From Dolomedes plantarius (Eukaryota; Arthropoda; Arachnida; Araneae; Dolomedidae), in the NCBI GenBank assembly GCA_907164885.2, contig OU015490.1, positions 237,970,579-238,034,578 of the forward strand: DNA of 64,000 nucleotides, read 5' to 3'. Made by a program: the position numbers and the translations under genes. The notes under the pieces were generated by a model, which ran no database searches, was not told the origin of the DNA, and was given only the letters and a program-made list of their open reading frames with translations. Shown here piece after piece: positions 37,992-49,311 of the stretch (within the stretch, counting starts at the first letter, position 1; each line of letters opens with the position of its first letter).

Positions 37992-38290
37992 TCAAATTTC
38001 ATAGTTTTTACATTCATTTAAACCTAATATTACATAATCCAAGTTATTATCAATTACATATAACACAATATCTCTATTAATTTGGCCAATTTTCATCTTA
38101 ATTTTACATATTTTGTTCATTACAATACGGCCTTGAGTTTGCACAACTTTGATACCTCTTACTCTAGTTATTTTCAAATTTAATTGTCGAGCAGTTCTGG
38201 TAAATATTACTGATAGGGTTGTACTGCTGTCTATGACACAGTCTACATGTTAATTATTTGATAAATAGCCTGCCACCTTCAATAGTCAGG
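37992..38290 (-). pseudogene. Retropepsin-like protease fragment
   Basis: The minus-strand frame includes VDCVIDSSTTLSVIFTRTA and, about 50 residues on, YVIDNNLDYVILGLN. An aspartic protease of retroelements has D(T/S)GA near its N-terminus and an (I/V)LG block before the end. Here the active-site triad reads DSS instead of DSG/DTG, and a stop precedes it by three residues. The order gag, protease, reverse transcriptase is that of Ty3/gypsy elements. Confidence 0.65.
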
Positions 38291-39258
38291 AATTAGGAGA
38301 ATTTTCTGAGGGTGGTTCAATTGCAACGGGTGAAGTCCTTTCAATATCAACTCTTTCCATTCTAAATGGACAAATCTGATGCTAATGAAAAGCATTTGGA
38401 ATACCTCTCTGTGTACACATTCTACATGGAATGGGAGACAAAGTATGTGAATTATTGCAATTATGATGACTAGAGAATCTAGGGTTATTACTCTGATTGT
38501 TTGGATTAAATGGTCTTTGGTATCGGTAAAAATTATTAGGTCTCTGGTAAGTATTTTGCCTCGTGGCATAAGTTCTGACATCATTTGTGTATTTTCTTAC
38601 ATCTTATCTATTCCAAGTTTGGGAATTATTCCTAAAGTTATCATCTCTGCTCTGAATTTGGGGAGTTCTAACAAATGGAGTTATAAATCTTGGTGAATCA
38701 TTTCTAGGTTTTGGATTTTCTTTTATTTTTACCAGTCTGTGAGCTTGATCAAGCCAAGCAATTGGGTCAACAGGGGAATTAATGGTCATTATCGATTTTA
38801 GTTCCCTGGGGAGGCCATCGGTTAAGCCCTCCATGATCATTTCACAAATTAAATTTTATTTTTTTCCGATTTCTAATTATCTTCTGAAATATTTCGCCTT
38901 TCTTCTGAAAAATTTCGTCTTTATTTTCACTAAATTTTAACCCTGCAAATTCACTAAAGGTGGTTAAGATAGGGGTGAAGAAATGTTCTTTTAACACTGT
39001 TACTAATTCTGTAAAATTATTAACTTGGAATCAATTTTGAATATAAACGTTAAGTGCTTTTCCTTTTACAAATCGTGAAAACAAATTTAATTTCCATTCG
39101 TCGTCTTTGTTCTCTTCCGTGCATTTTTTATTAAAATAGGACAGCCTTGAATCTATATCTATAGTGACATCTTCAAAGGGCACAATGTTAATCTCAGTCT
39201 CAGCATTCGGTATTCTAAAAGAATCGTCATGTTCGACATCTACTTTTGCAGTAGTCAT
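38291..39258 (-). pseudogene. Gag polyprotein remnant with zinc-knuckle region
   Basis: The start is the ATG at 39256-39258 (MTTAKVDVEHDDSF), followed by an acidic segment with WKLNLFSRFVKGKALNVY, the usual gag capsid core. A second piece (38840-38604) has LPRELKSIM and WLDQAHRLVK, as in Ty3/gypsy capsid C-termini. After an Asn/Gln/Arg-rich stretch comes CRMCTQRG and a later HQIC, a CCHC-like nucleocapsid finger interrupted by TAG. At least two frame breaks separate the pieces. Gag packages the element RNA into cytoplasmic particles; this one is dead. Confidence 0.75.
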
Positions 39259-39331
39259 TTTGCTTAACTTATACAATATTAGAAATTACAAAAAATAATC
39301 TAATAACTGACCTGCTTACAACACCAACTTT

Positions 39332-39709
39332 TGTAAACACAAAATAAAATACTTTACTAAATGAGAAAATTTTTTAGGGTAAAAACACTCTGACGGTGAC
39401 CTTCGTGTTGAAATATAGTTTATTAAAGCTTTTCACGATTTCTCTGTGCAGCGTTCTGCGTACACACAGGAAATCATTGTAATTATCTTGAAAATAAATT
39501 TGTTGATGATTATCAGGCACACACAAAAATTTGAAACTCTTCTTGGAGACTTCGAGTTGATAACGGATGTATCAGCACTGGTAACTTTCTTCTTTCAAGA
39601 TGGCGCATTCAGGAACAAACTCAGGCGGGAATCCAAAGAGAAACTCCTGCAGAACAAAGATTTTTAACTTGCTCACGTTGAAATCGTACGTATTTTTAAA
39701 AGGTTTACA
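39332..39709 (-). repeat. Inner 5' LTR (single copy)
   Basis: The minus strand begins TGTAAAC and ends GTTTACA, perfect 7-base inverted termini, 378 bp, with AATAAA inside and a GCGCCATCTTGAAAG block typical of LTR transcript starts. The gag start lies about 75 bases after it. No partner copy is in the window, so the 3' end of this element has been lost. Confidence 0.7.
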
Positions 39710-39724
39710 TCTTGTCGGATTCTA

Positions 39725-40032
39725 TGAAACGACCCGAATTGGGTCATCTCTTGAAGAAACACAATCGAAGCCGAAATTAAATGCGATTCCAATTCACAAA
39801 GAACAACTGAAGTTTATTCCATGAAAAACAGCAACATATTACTCGCATCGAAGCCAACCCCGAAGCGACTCCCGTTGCGCGCGAATATCGAATTAGGTCA
39901 AAGAGGGGTTGCCAGAAATTCGCGGAGAGAGATACTATATAGAAAGGCGGAGCATCTTGCCAAGGTGACAGAAGGTTACCACATGTAGAAAGAAAGTTCA
40001 GATAAGGGCCATTAAAGATTGTTAATAATATT

Positions 40033-40036
<4 letters not shown>
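39725..40036 (-). repeat. Outer 5' LTR
   Basis: Pairs with 36490-36790. Ends at TATCA against a (TA)n tract. Confidence 0.9.

Positions 40037-40070
<34 letters not shown>
40037..40070. repeat. (TA)n microsatellite
   Basis: TA run between the outer LTR and a Tc1 element. Confidence 0.95.
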
Positions 40071-40073
<3 letters not shown>

Positions 40074-41471
40074 TGCTGGCCACCCAAATTGCAACACCAA
40101 GAAAGACAAGAGATATCACAACAAAATTTATTTTGTAGGTAACATGTTGACCAAGTATCAAAATTTATAGAATTCTGTGAAGTGTGGTTCCTGCCAAAAT
40201 CAGTAGCCAGAGTAGCCGCCATTGTTGGAGATCACCGCTGCCACACGCCTCGGCATTGATTCAAAGAGACTTTGGATGAGTTCTTGGGGTACAGCAAACC
40301 AAGCAGCTTCCACACATTGCCAAAGTTGATCTGCTGTAGCAGCTGGAGATGGAATCTGTGTCAATCGTAGAGCAACCATGGACCACATGTTTTCTATCGG
40401 CGAAAGATCCGGAGAGCGAGGCGGCCAGGGAAGCAATTCAATCTGGCGATTGACGAAGAACCGTTGGACAATGCGTGCCACGTGTGGTCGCGCATTATCC
40501 TGTTGAAATATGGCTGTGGGCAAGCCCAGAAGGTAAGGAAGGACAACTGGCTCCAAGACCTTGGAGATGTAGCGCTGGCTCTTTAAAGTACCGGCAATGC
40601 GTACTAGAGGTGTGCGAGAGTGATATCCAATACCGCCCCATACCATAATACCCCGTGCAGGACCAGTGTGGCGGTGCATAACGCAGCTGTTCAGCATCCT
40701 CTCTTCACGGTGTCTCCAGACTCGAATGCGACCATCGTGGTGTTGCATACAGAAGCGTGACTCGTCAGTAAAGACAATTTCATTGCATTCTGCCATCCAC
40801 ATCCTTCTGTCATCGCACCATTGGAGGCGGAGACGTCTGTGGTTCTGCGTCAAGGGTAGACAAAGCAATGGACGTCTTGCGGACAGACCACTCTGCTGTA
40901 AACGGCGTCGAATGGTACGCGCAGACACTGGATGATGCGTTACAGACCGCATGTGCTGTGCTATGGTTCGTGATGTGACTGAGCGATCCGTCACTGCCAT
41001 GCGCACAATTTGCCTGTCATCACGTGAAGTGGTGCGCTGAGGTGGATGCGATCGAACACGCTAGTCCGTCGTACCCTCCTGCATCCAACGATCACATAAC
41101 CGCATTACAGTTGTTTGGTTTCGTCCAACACGACTACCGATTTCCCTGAAAGATAATCCACAATCTGGGTAGGCCACTATCCTTCCTCTGTCGAACTCGG
41201 ATACTTGATCAAAAGATGATCGCTGTTTTCGACGAGGCATACTTGATCGTTTTTTTGAAAAATCCACAAGAAAAACACAATTGCCGAACTTGAAATCGTC
41301 GAAATCTCCAAGCCTTAAATAGCGCTTTGAAGTGGCGCCACAGGCGCGTGTAATGTGCGTCTGCGCAGAAATTCTAATCATTTGCATATCTCACCTCCGC
41401 TAATGCATGTTGTAAATTTCATGTTATTTGCATGTTTCCTTCAGGGTGTTGCATTTACAGTGGCTAGCAGA

Positions 41472-41472
<1 letters not shown>
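40071..41472 (-). mobile_element. Tc1 element (Tcb2-like family), copy 1
   Basis: Ends share CTGCTGGCCAC / CTGCTAGCCAC and GCAACACC in inverted orientation, about 27 bases, with TA flanks at 40069-40070 and 41473-41474. It lies between two (TA)n tracts. One DD34E transposase on the minus strand. A close relative lies at 46650-48059 in the opposite orientation. Confidence 0.93.
40200..41240 (-). pseudogene. Tc1 transposase with a single in-frame TAG
   Basis: The start is the ATG at 41238-41240 (MPRRKQRSSFDQVSEFDRGR). A helix-turn-helix follows (LSFREIGSRVGRNQTTVMR), then an HTH of the Tc3 type and the catalytic core. The acidic triad is in VFTDESRFC, FQQDNARPHV and SPDLSPIENMW, with 34 residues between the second Asp and the Glu. 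The tail reads SMPRRVAAVISNNGG. Total 346 codons, normal length. The only break is TAG at 41064-41066 in EGTTD|RVRSHPPQ; copy 2 has CGG there. Otherwise it would be a complete cut-and-paste enzyme. Confidence 0.93.
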
Positions 41473-41502
<30 letters not shown>

Positions 41503-41516
41503 TATCTATCTATCTA

Positions 41517-41608
<92 letters not shown>

Positions 41609-41642
41609 TATCTATCTATCTATATATATATATATATATATC
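41473..41642. repeat. (TA)n with TATC/TCTA interruptions
   Basis: Long TA tract with two GTCTATCTATCTATC blocks, one at 41499 and one at 41606. Confidence 0.97.
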
Positions 41643-42315
41643 TATGCATTTAGCTCTTTATCTGTCTGTATATAATTTTACATTTTACACATTCTTAATT
41701 TACTCAAAAATAATTATTTAATACTTTTGGGAATCTCTGGATAGGTTCTAGAAAAGTTCCGGAACTTATTCCTTTTGTAAATGCCTATAAAAGACACAAT
41801 GACTACTTTGCCTAACATCGTCTAATTAATAAAACCGTTCTTAATTTTTAATGAAACTTAGTTTCTCAACAATATTATGCCATCACAGATATCATTATGT
41901 TTGCTAAATAGCCATCCATACCCTCAGGCTCAGGAGAAAGTCAATCCGAACTACCTAGTGAAATGCCGCCCTATTAATTCACCTACCATGTAATTTCTCA
42001 TAGTGTTTTTCCCTTTGTCTTATTTGAAAGAAATATTAACTAGAAAAATTTATGTTCCTGGAAATATGTATAAATTGTCGTACGCAACAAACCGTATTCC
42101 AATGTTCCCAAAACCATGTCATTATCTTCACTAAGGAGTACTATTCTAGAGTGTTTTCAAAACTTAGCTCAAAGCAAAGTAATTCATAACAACTTCGGAA
42201 TTTCTGTATATTGTTTATATGTGCAATATGTTACAAATGTTCCTGTTTTAGTCATATAAAATCAGAATATTTAACATATGGAATATTTCACCTTCTGTAG
42301 TTGCATGGATTATAG
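41643..42315. other. Unique sequence
   Basis: No gene recognised. Confidence 0.5.
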
Positions 42316-42690
42316 GATTGACGATGTCTTTAGAGATATATATTACAGTTTAAATTTTACTATCACATGATCGGTTTAAAATACCTTTATCTATTGCAGC
42401 TGTAAAATAATGTTAAATGTTATATCGTTATCAAATTAAATATGATGTGTATTCAAATTTAACATGAAAATCATAATTTCATACATGCGTAATCCTAACT
42501 GGTATTCGATAGCATTGAAAATGTCTTGAAAGAAATATTTTGCAACTTAGATTTTGCTATTACAAGATAGTTTCAATATACCTTTACTTATTACCGACGT
42601 AAAATAAAGTTAACTCTTTTATCAACATCAAATTATATATGATGTAGATTCAAATTCAATATAAAAATCATGATTTCACGCATGCATAAA
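42316..42690. repeat. Diverged tandem repeat, about 195 bp, two copies
   Basis: GATGTCTTTAGAGATATATAT / AATGTCTTGAAAGAAATATTT, TTTTACTATCACA / TTTGCTATTACA, AATACCTTTA, GTAAAATAA and ATGATTTCA-like blocks recur in order at 42320-42490 and 42515-42690. Confidence 0.7.
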
Positions 42691-44660
42691 GCAAACTTGT
42701 GTGTAAACATCTTAAATTTTTGTAGTTAACTTGGCAAGATAATTTAGACTTTATATAAAGTAATCCCGTCATAAGCATAGTAACAGCGTATGCAATGAAT
42801 GCATGAAAACTAAGTGAAAGATAAATTTTTCATTGGCATGTAATTCGACTGTAATTCACAGTACTGTCATAAGCATTTATTTATTAATTGTGATTTATCA
42901 CCTACATTCGTTGCTCAATATCAGAAGTGTTCCTTTTCTTTTGTATCGATTAACATATTAGTTTTCAGACATTCCTAAATTGCACTTAGATTTTACTTCC
43001 CGAGAAGATTTTCAGTTTGGTTTCTTGTAAAGAAATTATAATAATTGACGTTTTTTACGTATAAGGTAGAAAATGCTTTTGAAACAAATATTTAACATTC
43101 TAAACTGAGATCTAAACAAGATGCCGAGTAATAAAGAATATATAGCTGACTTCCTTTTCTTAACGTATCATTGATTTTTCATACTAAAGAATTAGGAAAT
43201 ACCTTTAATAAGAACGCAGGTAGATAAAATAAAGTTTGAAGTAGAATAGTTAGTTGTTCAATGTTTTTCTAGAGGACTAATAGCAAAAATATTTTGCGGA
43301 TATCGATTGCTAATGTTATTGCAATAAGAGATTTTCTCTTTATGTGTTATTCTTAAATAATGTTTGGGGTTATATCCTAAGTAAGCTATTACGAAAACCG
43401 AAGTGTCTTTTCATAATCATAAAAACCGTTACTACAAGTATTTAATCGTTAATAAATACATAACAAGTTTATTACTTTTGCAACCCGTGGTACATAGCGT
43501 TACAAGAAAACTCATGTATGTCCGTTGCTAGAAAATACTTCTTAGAAATAATGCTTATTTACTAAGATCAACAATATATTTATAATTTCAAATTTATATT
43601 CATATCTAGATTATTTTTAAGAAAATATTATTTTGATATGCTTTCAAAATTAGAAAATTTACTAACTCACTGACAATATGCCTTTTACGAATCTTTAAAC
43701 AACATTATTTGAGTGACAGCTGCACATGTCTAATATCGATTTACAGCACCAAAATATCTGCTATAGCTCAGCACTAACAGCCATGACAACGGGATAAGGT
43801 ATACCATAATGGTATTAGATAGAACCCAACAGTATACGCTAATCCACTTTTAAATATTAAAATTTCAGTTTTTTTGCAACGTAAGTATATAATTTTTGAG
43901 GAAATGTTGCCATAATATATTTCCTAAATTAAAGAAATTATTTCGTAGAATAATTTATTCTATGAAATTTATAAGTTTTATAGAATAGAGGCCTCTTATT
44001 AAACCATACCTTTTTCGTGGATATATACAGCAACATAAACTCAAAACAACAAAAGATCTACTGCAGTTGAACACAGATATTCACGACACTATATGCCACA
44101 GAGGTTGAATAATTTAGATTAGAATAATTCTAATTAATAACGAAGTAAAATGTGAGGTAATGTAAGTATTTGTGGCTTGGAAAAGTAACTATACTAATGG
44201 AAGAAGTAACGTAAGTTAATCACGGATGGGGTAGTTACTCCATGAGTATGTTAACAGATCTGAGGTATATACTTATATGTGTATTATAACATTCTTTAGT
44301 TGTGCTAGTGACACGTGTTAACGAAAAGCTTAAGTTACCTAAAACACACAAAATTTTTAAATTATGTTACGTAATCTGTACATGAATAGTTTAATAGTTT
44401 ATAAGTAATCATTAAAGACTCACGATTTCGATTCAAATGTCGATTTCTTACCATTAATGTCCATAGTAGTGGTTCAACAGGTCGTAAATAGTAATTACCT
44501 TGGCAAAACGCCTTAATACTGGGCAAAGCCTGAATTCTCCTTAAAGTAATTTTGTACACTCTCTCGTACATAAAATTGTTGCTTTTTTCATAGTTAATAA
44601 TTTATGTCCTAAAAGAAGATTACCGTTTCTATGTTTTGAGATGACAAAAGCCTTGTTTAA
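42691..44660. other. Unique AT-rich sequence
   Basis: The longest stretch with neither mobile nor coding signal. The minus ORF at 44362-44571 (69 codons) is unrecognised. Confidence 0.5.
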
Positions 44661-44822
44661 ATGGTTTCTGATAGGAACGTGGCGTCAACGTTACTCACAT
44701 CGAAATATTTTTAATCAATATGAAAACTTTTAACAATATCTTGGTTAATCATTTGAATGCCTGTGATTGGTTAAAAATATTTCGAAGAGAGTAACTCTCA
44801 CGCTACGCTCATGAAGTAATAT
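44661..44822. mobile_element. Palindromic MITE, family G (copy 1)
   Basis: AGCGTxAC-type ends with GTTACTC and GAAATATTTTTAA form two inverted halves around CAAATGATT-like core sequence, and TGATTGGTT marks the family. Related copies are at 57255, 57364, 57886 and 62893. Confidence 0.6.
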
Positions 44823-45846
44823 GAACAAGGTCAAACTCTTCAAAATCTGGCCTAATGATTTCAATACTTGCGACATCGGCTATCCCAGTCCCTGCCAATT
44901 TAAATGCAACTTAAACTTTTCTCCTTTGGTTGGAACGCTTTCTGGCATCTCACTCAATTTCCGAAAAGTAGGGGATACAATCTTATTAGACATCAAATAT
45001 ACATTAACGGTAATAGTGGCTAAGTGTACAGACATAATCTGTAATATAGGGTCATTAACCCATCTGATAAAGAACTATATTTGTTAACTTGAAATAAGTT
45101 GCTATTCTTAAGGGAACGGTGGAGCAAATCTTTGAATTGTAACATTGATTGTGCTGTTGCAAAAAAAAAATTTCTGTAGATTAATAGTACCAAAATAGTT
45201 GTTTCAAGTAAAAAATCATTTATGAAGCTTCTACGAAGTAATTTATAAAGGGTAAGTGTAGTAATAAACTTTAAATCTGTTTTTCTCAAAACCGATTTTT
45301 CAAAGTTTGTAGATTTTTTAAATGTTCCATGCTACTTAATTTTTGTTCAAAATTCATGAAATTGATAAGGAACAATCTTGATACTGTTTACATAAAAACT
45401 GGGTATGTATTTTACAATTCGCCTCCATTAAGGTAATTAAATTTGATTTATAACCTATTAAAAGGCAAAATTTCGATGAAAATCGGGATGGAATTCAGAA
45501 AAAAAAAAATCTCTCAAAAATTAACTATACAAGGGATTAAATATTTGATACCAAGATTTATTTGTTATACAGTTTAAAGTTATTAAAATGCAAAATCGAG
45601 GAAATCTCAAAAATTTAGTCGCAAGGATCATTTTAAAATTATTTTTATAAATTTCAAATTTTTTTAAAAAAATCTTAAAATTATAATGAGATTGGAGATT
45701 TCTTTTACGGTATTCCATATATTTATAGTGAAATGAATATATGTACAAATTTTCGCATCTCTATGATGAAAAGTAAAAGAAAAAATGAATTTTAAGTTCC
45801 CCCATTCCTTGTTGTGAATAATAGAAAGTCGAAGATTTTCGTTTTG
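44823..45846. other. Unique AT-rich sequence
   Basis: ORFs at 44821-45087 (plus) and 45020-45289 (minus) overlap each other and are not recognised. Confidence 0.5.
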
Positions 45847-46304
45847 TTAGAGGAAAGTTGTTGTTCCTAAGCCTCCTGGACTAGAGAAAATGTTAGTCCA
45901 TTTTTCCGGGACTCTGTCGTGGGCGGAAAAGGGCATCCTGAACTTCTGTAAGCACGCTGATGTGTGTGACGAGGAAATTTGTTTAAAATGTGTATTTTTT
46001 GTGGGAAGATATTTAATAATTATTTCAACTATTAATGTATATATAAAATATCTCAATACGTTGTGTATTATCAAAATATCCACTTTTCGTATCACACAGT
46101 CATTATTACATTACAATTGCGTTGTGTTCTTTCATGATTGAAAACCGAATTGGCTTTAAACTGTAGGTTCCAGTCTAAGTAGTCCTCAAACAGGGGCGAA
46201 TCATCTAAACAGCCTTCGTTTGCTAGTACGTCGGTTTGATCCTTGTCAAACAAAGCCACATGTGACGAGATCCTTTGAAAAGTTATTGATATAGAGTCCG
46301 CCAT
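45847..46304 (-). CDS. Candidate two-exon host gene (hypothetical)
   Basis: On the minus strand an ATG at 46302-46304 in good context (TCGC-ATG-G) opens MADSISITFQRISSHVALFD, followed by an acidic stretch LDDSPLFEDYLDWN. A possible donor GTAATA follows codon 65 (46110/46109), and an acceptor TGCTTACAG precedes AAG at 45945. Joining there keeps phase and gives FRMPFSAHDRVPEKWTNIFS and a stop at 45847-45849. The protein would be about 97 residues. I do not recognise it. Base composition is less AT-skewed than the flanks and no transposon adjoins, which favours host DNA, but the donor is weak and the intron would be only 164 bases. Chance is a serious alternative. Confidence 0.25.
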
Positions 46305-46595
46305 GCGAGAAAGGGGAAAGAAGAGGCAAGTAAATCTTTATGTTACACCTTTAAGGCTACTTCATTTATTTTTAAAGTGTTATTATTATCGAGAGACATG
46401 GAAATAAATTGAAATTTAGCAGAGAGCTAAATATATTCGTTATTAGATTTCATGAATATAATCAGCTTCTTCACGCTTAAAAAACTTAAAGGATTTAATA
46501 ACTTCGAAGGAATTACCATATTTTAAACCAATGTACAAACACAAGAATAGTAAATAGACCAATATATCTTAAAAAAAATATTCGCAATTTCGTAA

Positions 46596-46597
<2 letters not shown>
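46305..46597. other. Unique sequence upstream of the candidate gene
   Basis: No promoter element stands out. Confidence 0.4.

Positions 46598-46649
<52 letters not shown>
46598..46649. repeat. (TA)n microsatellite
   Basis: TA run left of Tc1 copy 2. Confidence 0.95.
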
Positions 46650-46652
<3 letters not shown>

Positions 46653-48056
46653 TGCTGGCCACTGTAAATGCAACACCTTGAAGGAAACATGCAAATAACA
46701 TGAAATTTACAACATGCATTAGCGGAGGTGAGATATGCAAAATTAGAATTTCAGCGCAGACACACATCACGCGCGCCTGTGGCGCCACTTCAAAGCGCTA
46801 TTTAAGGCTTGGAGATTTCGACGATTTCAAGTTCGGCAATTGTGTTTTTCTTGTGGTTTTTTCAAAAAGAACGATCAATTATGCCTCGTCGAAAACAGCG
46901 ATCATCTTTTGATCAAGTATCCGAGTTCGACAGAGGAAGGATAGGGGCCTACCGAGATTGTGGATTATCTTTCAGGGAAATCGGTAGTCGTGTTGGACGA
47001 AACCAAACAACTGTAATGCGAATATGTGATCGTTGGATGCAGGAGGGTACGACGGACCGGCGTGTTCGATCGCATCCACCTCAGCGCACCACTTCACCTG
47101 ATGACAGACAAATTGTGCGAATGGCAGTGACGGATCGCTCAGTCACATCACGAACCATAGCACAGCACATTCAGTTTGTAACGCATCATCCAGTGTCTGC
47201 TCGTACCATTCGACGCCGTTTACAGCAGAGTGGTCTGTCCGCAAGACGTCCATTCCTTTGTCTACCCTTGACGCAGAACCACAGACGTCTCCGCCGCCAA
47301 TGGTGCGATGACAGAAGGATGTGGACGGCAGAATGGAATGAAATTGTCTTTACTGACGAGTCACGCTTCTGTGTGCAACACCACGATGGTCGCATTCGAG
47401 TCTGGAGACACCGTGAAGAGAGGATGCTGAACAGCTGCGTTATGCACCGCCACACTGGTCCTGCAGCGGGTATTATGGTATGGGGCGGTATTGGATATCA
47501 CTCTCGCACACCTCTAGTACGCATTGCCGGTACTTTAAACAGCCAGCGCTACATCTCCTAGGTGTTGGAGCCAGTTGTCCTTCCTTACCTTCAGGGCTTG
47601 CCACAGCCATATTTCAACAGGATAATGCGCGACCACACTTGGCACGCATTGTCCAACGGTTCTTCGTCAATCGCCAGATTGAATTGCTTCTCTGGCCGCC
47701 TCGCTCTCTGGATCTTTCGCCGATAGAAAACATGTGGTCCATGGTTGCTCTACGATTGACCCAGATTCCAACCCCTGCTGCCACAGCAGATCAACTTTGG
47801 CAACGTGAGGAAGCTGCTTGGTCTGCTGTACCCCAAGAACTCATCCAAAGTCTCTTTGAATCAATGCCGAGGCGTGTGGGAGCGGTGATCTCCAACAATG
47901 GCGGTTACTCTGGCTACTGATTTTGGCAGGAACCACACTTCACAGAAGTCTATAAATTTAATCATTTGGTACTTGGTCAACATGTTATCTACAAAATAAA
48001 TAATTTTGTTGTGATATCTCTTGTCTTTCTTGGTGTTGCAATTTGGGTGGCCAGCG

Positions 48057-48059
<3 letters not shown>
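46650..48059 (+). mobile_element. Tc1 element (Tcb2-like family), copy 2
   Basis: Begins CACTGCTGGCCACTG and ends GTGGCCAGCGGTG, with TA outside both ends and (TA)n tracts on both sides. Nearly the same sequence as 40071-41472 but inverted relative to it; about 5.2 kb separate them. Confidence 0.93.
46881..47920 (+). pseudogene. Tc1 transposase with one TAG and one frameshift
   Basis: It starts at ATG 46881 (MPRRKQRSSFDQVSEFDRGR) and follows copy 1 closely through the DNA-binding domain and VFTDESRFCVQHHDG. The frame meets TAG at 47559-47561, where copy 1 has a Lys codon (ISK|VLEP). A single-base loss near 47600 then shifts the frame before FQQDNARPH. The rest (second Asp, SPIENMW with the Glu) is readable in the shifted frame to the TGA at 47918-47920. 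SPD of copy 1 is SLD here. The breaks differ from those of copy 1, so each died independently. Confidence 0.93.
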
Positions 48060-48146
<87 letters not shown>

Positions 48147-48161
48147 GTGTGTGTGTGTGTG
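48060..48161. repeat. (TA)n then (GT)n microsatellite
   Basis: About 85 bases of TA, then GT repeats to about 48161. Confidence 0.96.
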
Positions 48162-48777
48162 TAACATACAAGGAAACCGGCATCAGAAGCAAGATAAAAT
48201 CGTTCGGAAAACGAATCTAGAAATTTCTCAAGGTATGGAAGTTTCTGTATACCAACTCCTCAAAACTTTTCCGTGATGTCTTAATATCAAAATAAATGGA
48301 ACACCGAGAATTTTCTCTTTACAAGAAAATAACCAATAATTCATAAGGATATTAAGTTTTTGTAAGTTTTCATGAGTTTGCTGTTACGTGCTTTATTTTG
48401 TGTTCGCTGTTGCGTTCTGAAGATGTTTCGAGGACAAATCTAAGTTCAAGTTTGTTTATTCGACAGACAAGAAATTCTTTGATTTATTTTTTAAACTTTA
48501 TTTCAAGACTGTACTTCCTTTAATGGAAAAGTCCCTTAAATGGAATTTTGCGTGTTTCAGTAGTTTACAAATTTGGCATTTTTTATGTAAACATGTGTCT
48601 GAAACAGTTTATATTAAGCTTGATTTTTATTTTAACTTCTTATTACAATTCAAGCACAATCACATATGAGAAACACAATATCAGTTGCGCGGCATTAAAT
48701 TATTATATACACTTTGCTGAAAAGGTTTTCATTTAATCTGCCAAAGTGTACAGACTAATTCTAGACAACCTTGTTTA
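48162..48777. other. Unique sequence
   Basis: No gene or element recognised. Confidence 0.5.
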
Positions 48778-49311
48778 ATTAAAGTGTAATATTTTAGGCA
48801 CAAATATTTAAAATTGTGTTCCATAACTGTTTTTCCCACTGTCTATATTCTACGTAATTAAGTTGCTAAGCTGATTCTTTGGGCAATCCACGAGAGAAAA
48901 CTACTGCATAAATTTACATCATTTTTGTCTTAAACGAAAGATTATAATCTATAGATGTGTAAAATTTCGTTTTTGTAACCGCAATTTTTATTAACTAGAG
49001 ATAATTTACCATTAAACATTGATTTCTGCGCATGCTCAGTGACATGTTTAAATGTGGCTTTAGATACTCATTAAACACGAGGCCTCATAAACACATTAAT
49101 TGGTTTCTGTGCATTCTCAGTGATGTTTTTTTACCGGGCTTTAGATACTTACTAAGCATGAGAGCCCATAAACACGTTAATTTGTTTATTCCGAGGACAT
49201 CTTTCTAGTCTTTATTTAAATTTAAAAGAAAATAAAAACTGAACATCCTCATCTTGGGAAATAACACCATTGAAAGAATATTTATGAAATATCGTCTTTT
49301 TAGTCTTAATA

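Larger units (their letters stand above)
36490..40036 (-). mobile_element. Composite Ty3/gypsy-type LTR retroelement relic
   Basis: An outer LTR pair (36490-36790 and 39725-40036, both minus) starts TGATAATATTATTAA and ends TTTCA, with an AATAAA signal. Just inside the left-hand copy is a GATGGGGGGATA purine-rich tract. Inside lie, in minus-strand order, another LTR (39332-39709), gag, a protease scrap and reverse transcriptase scraps; integrase and most of RNase H are absent. The simplest reading is a second retroelement inserted just after the outer 5' LTR, followed by deletion that removed its 3' end and much of the outer interior. Confidence 0.8.

Noticed and set aside
40666..40935. 89-codon ORF antisense to the Tc1 transposase, also present at 47186-47455
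   Set aside because: Shared only because both copies carry the same transposase on the other strand; a coding shadow.
44821..45289. Overlapping 88-89-codon ORFs on opposite strands
   Set aside because: No family resemblance, no splice or promoter context, and composition like the flanking non-coding DNA.
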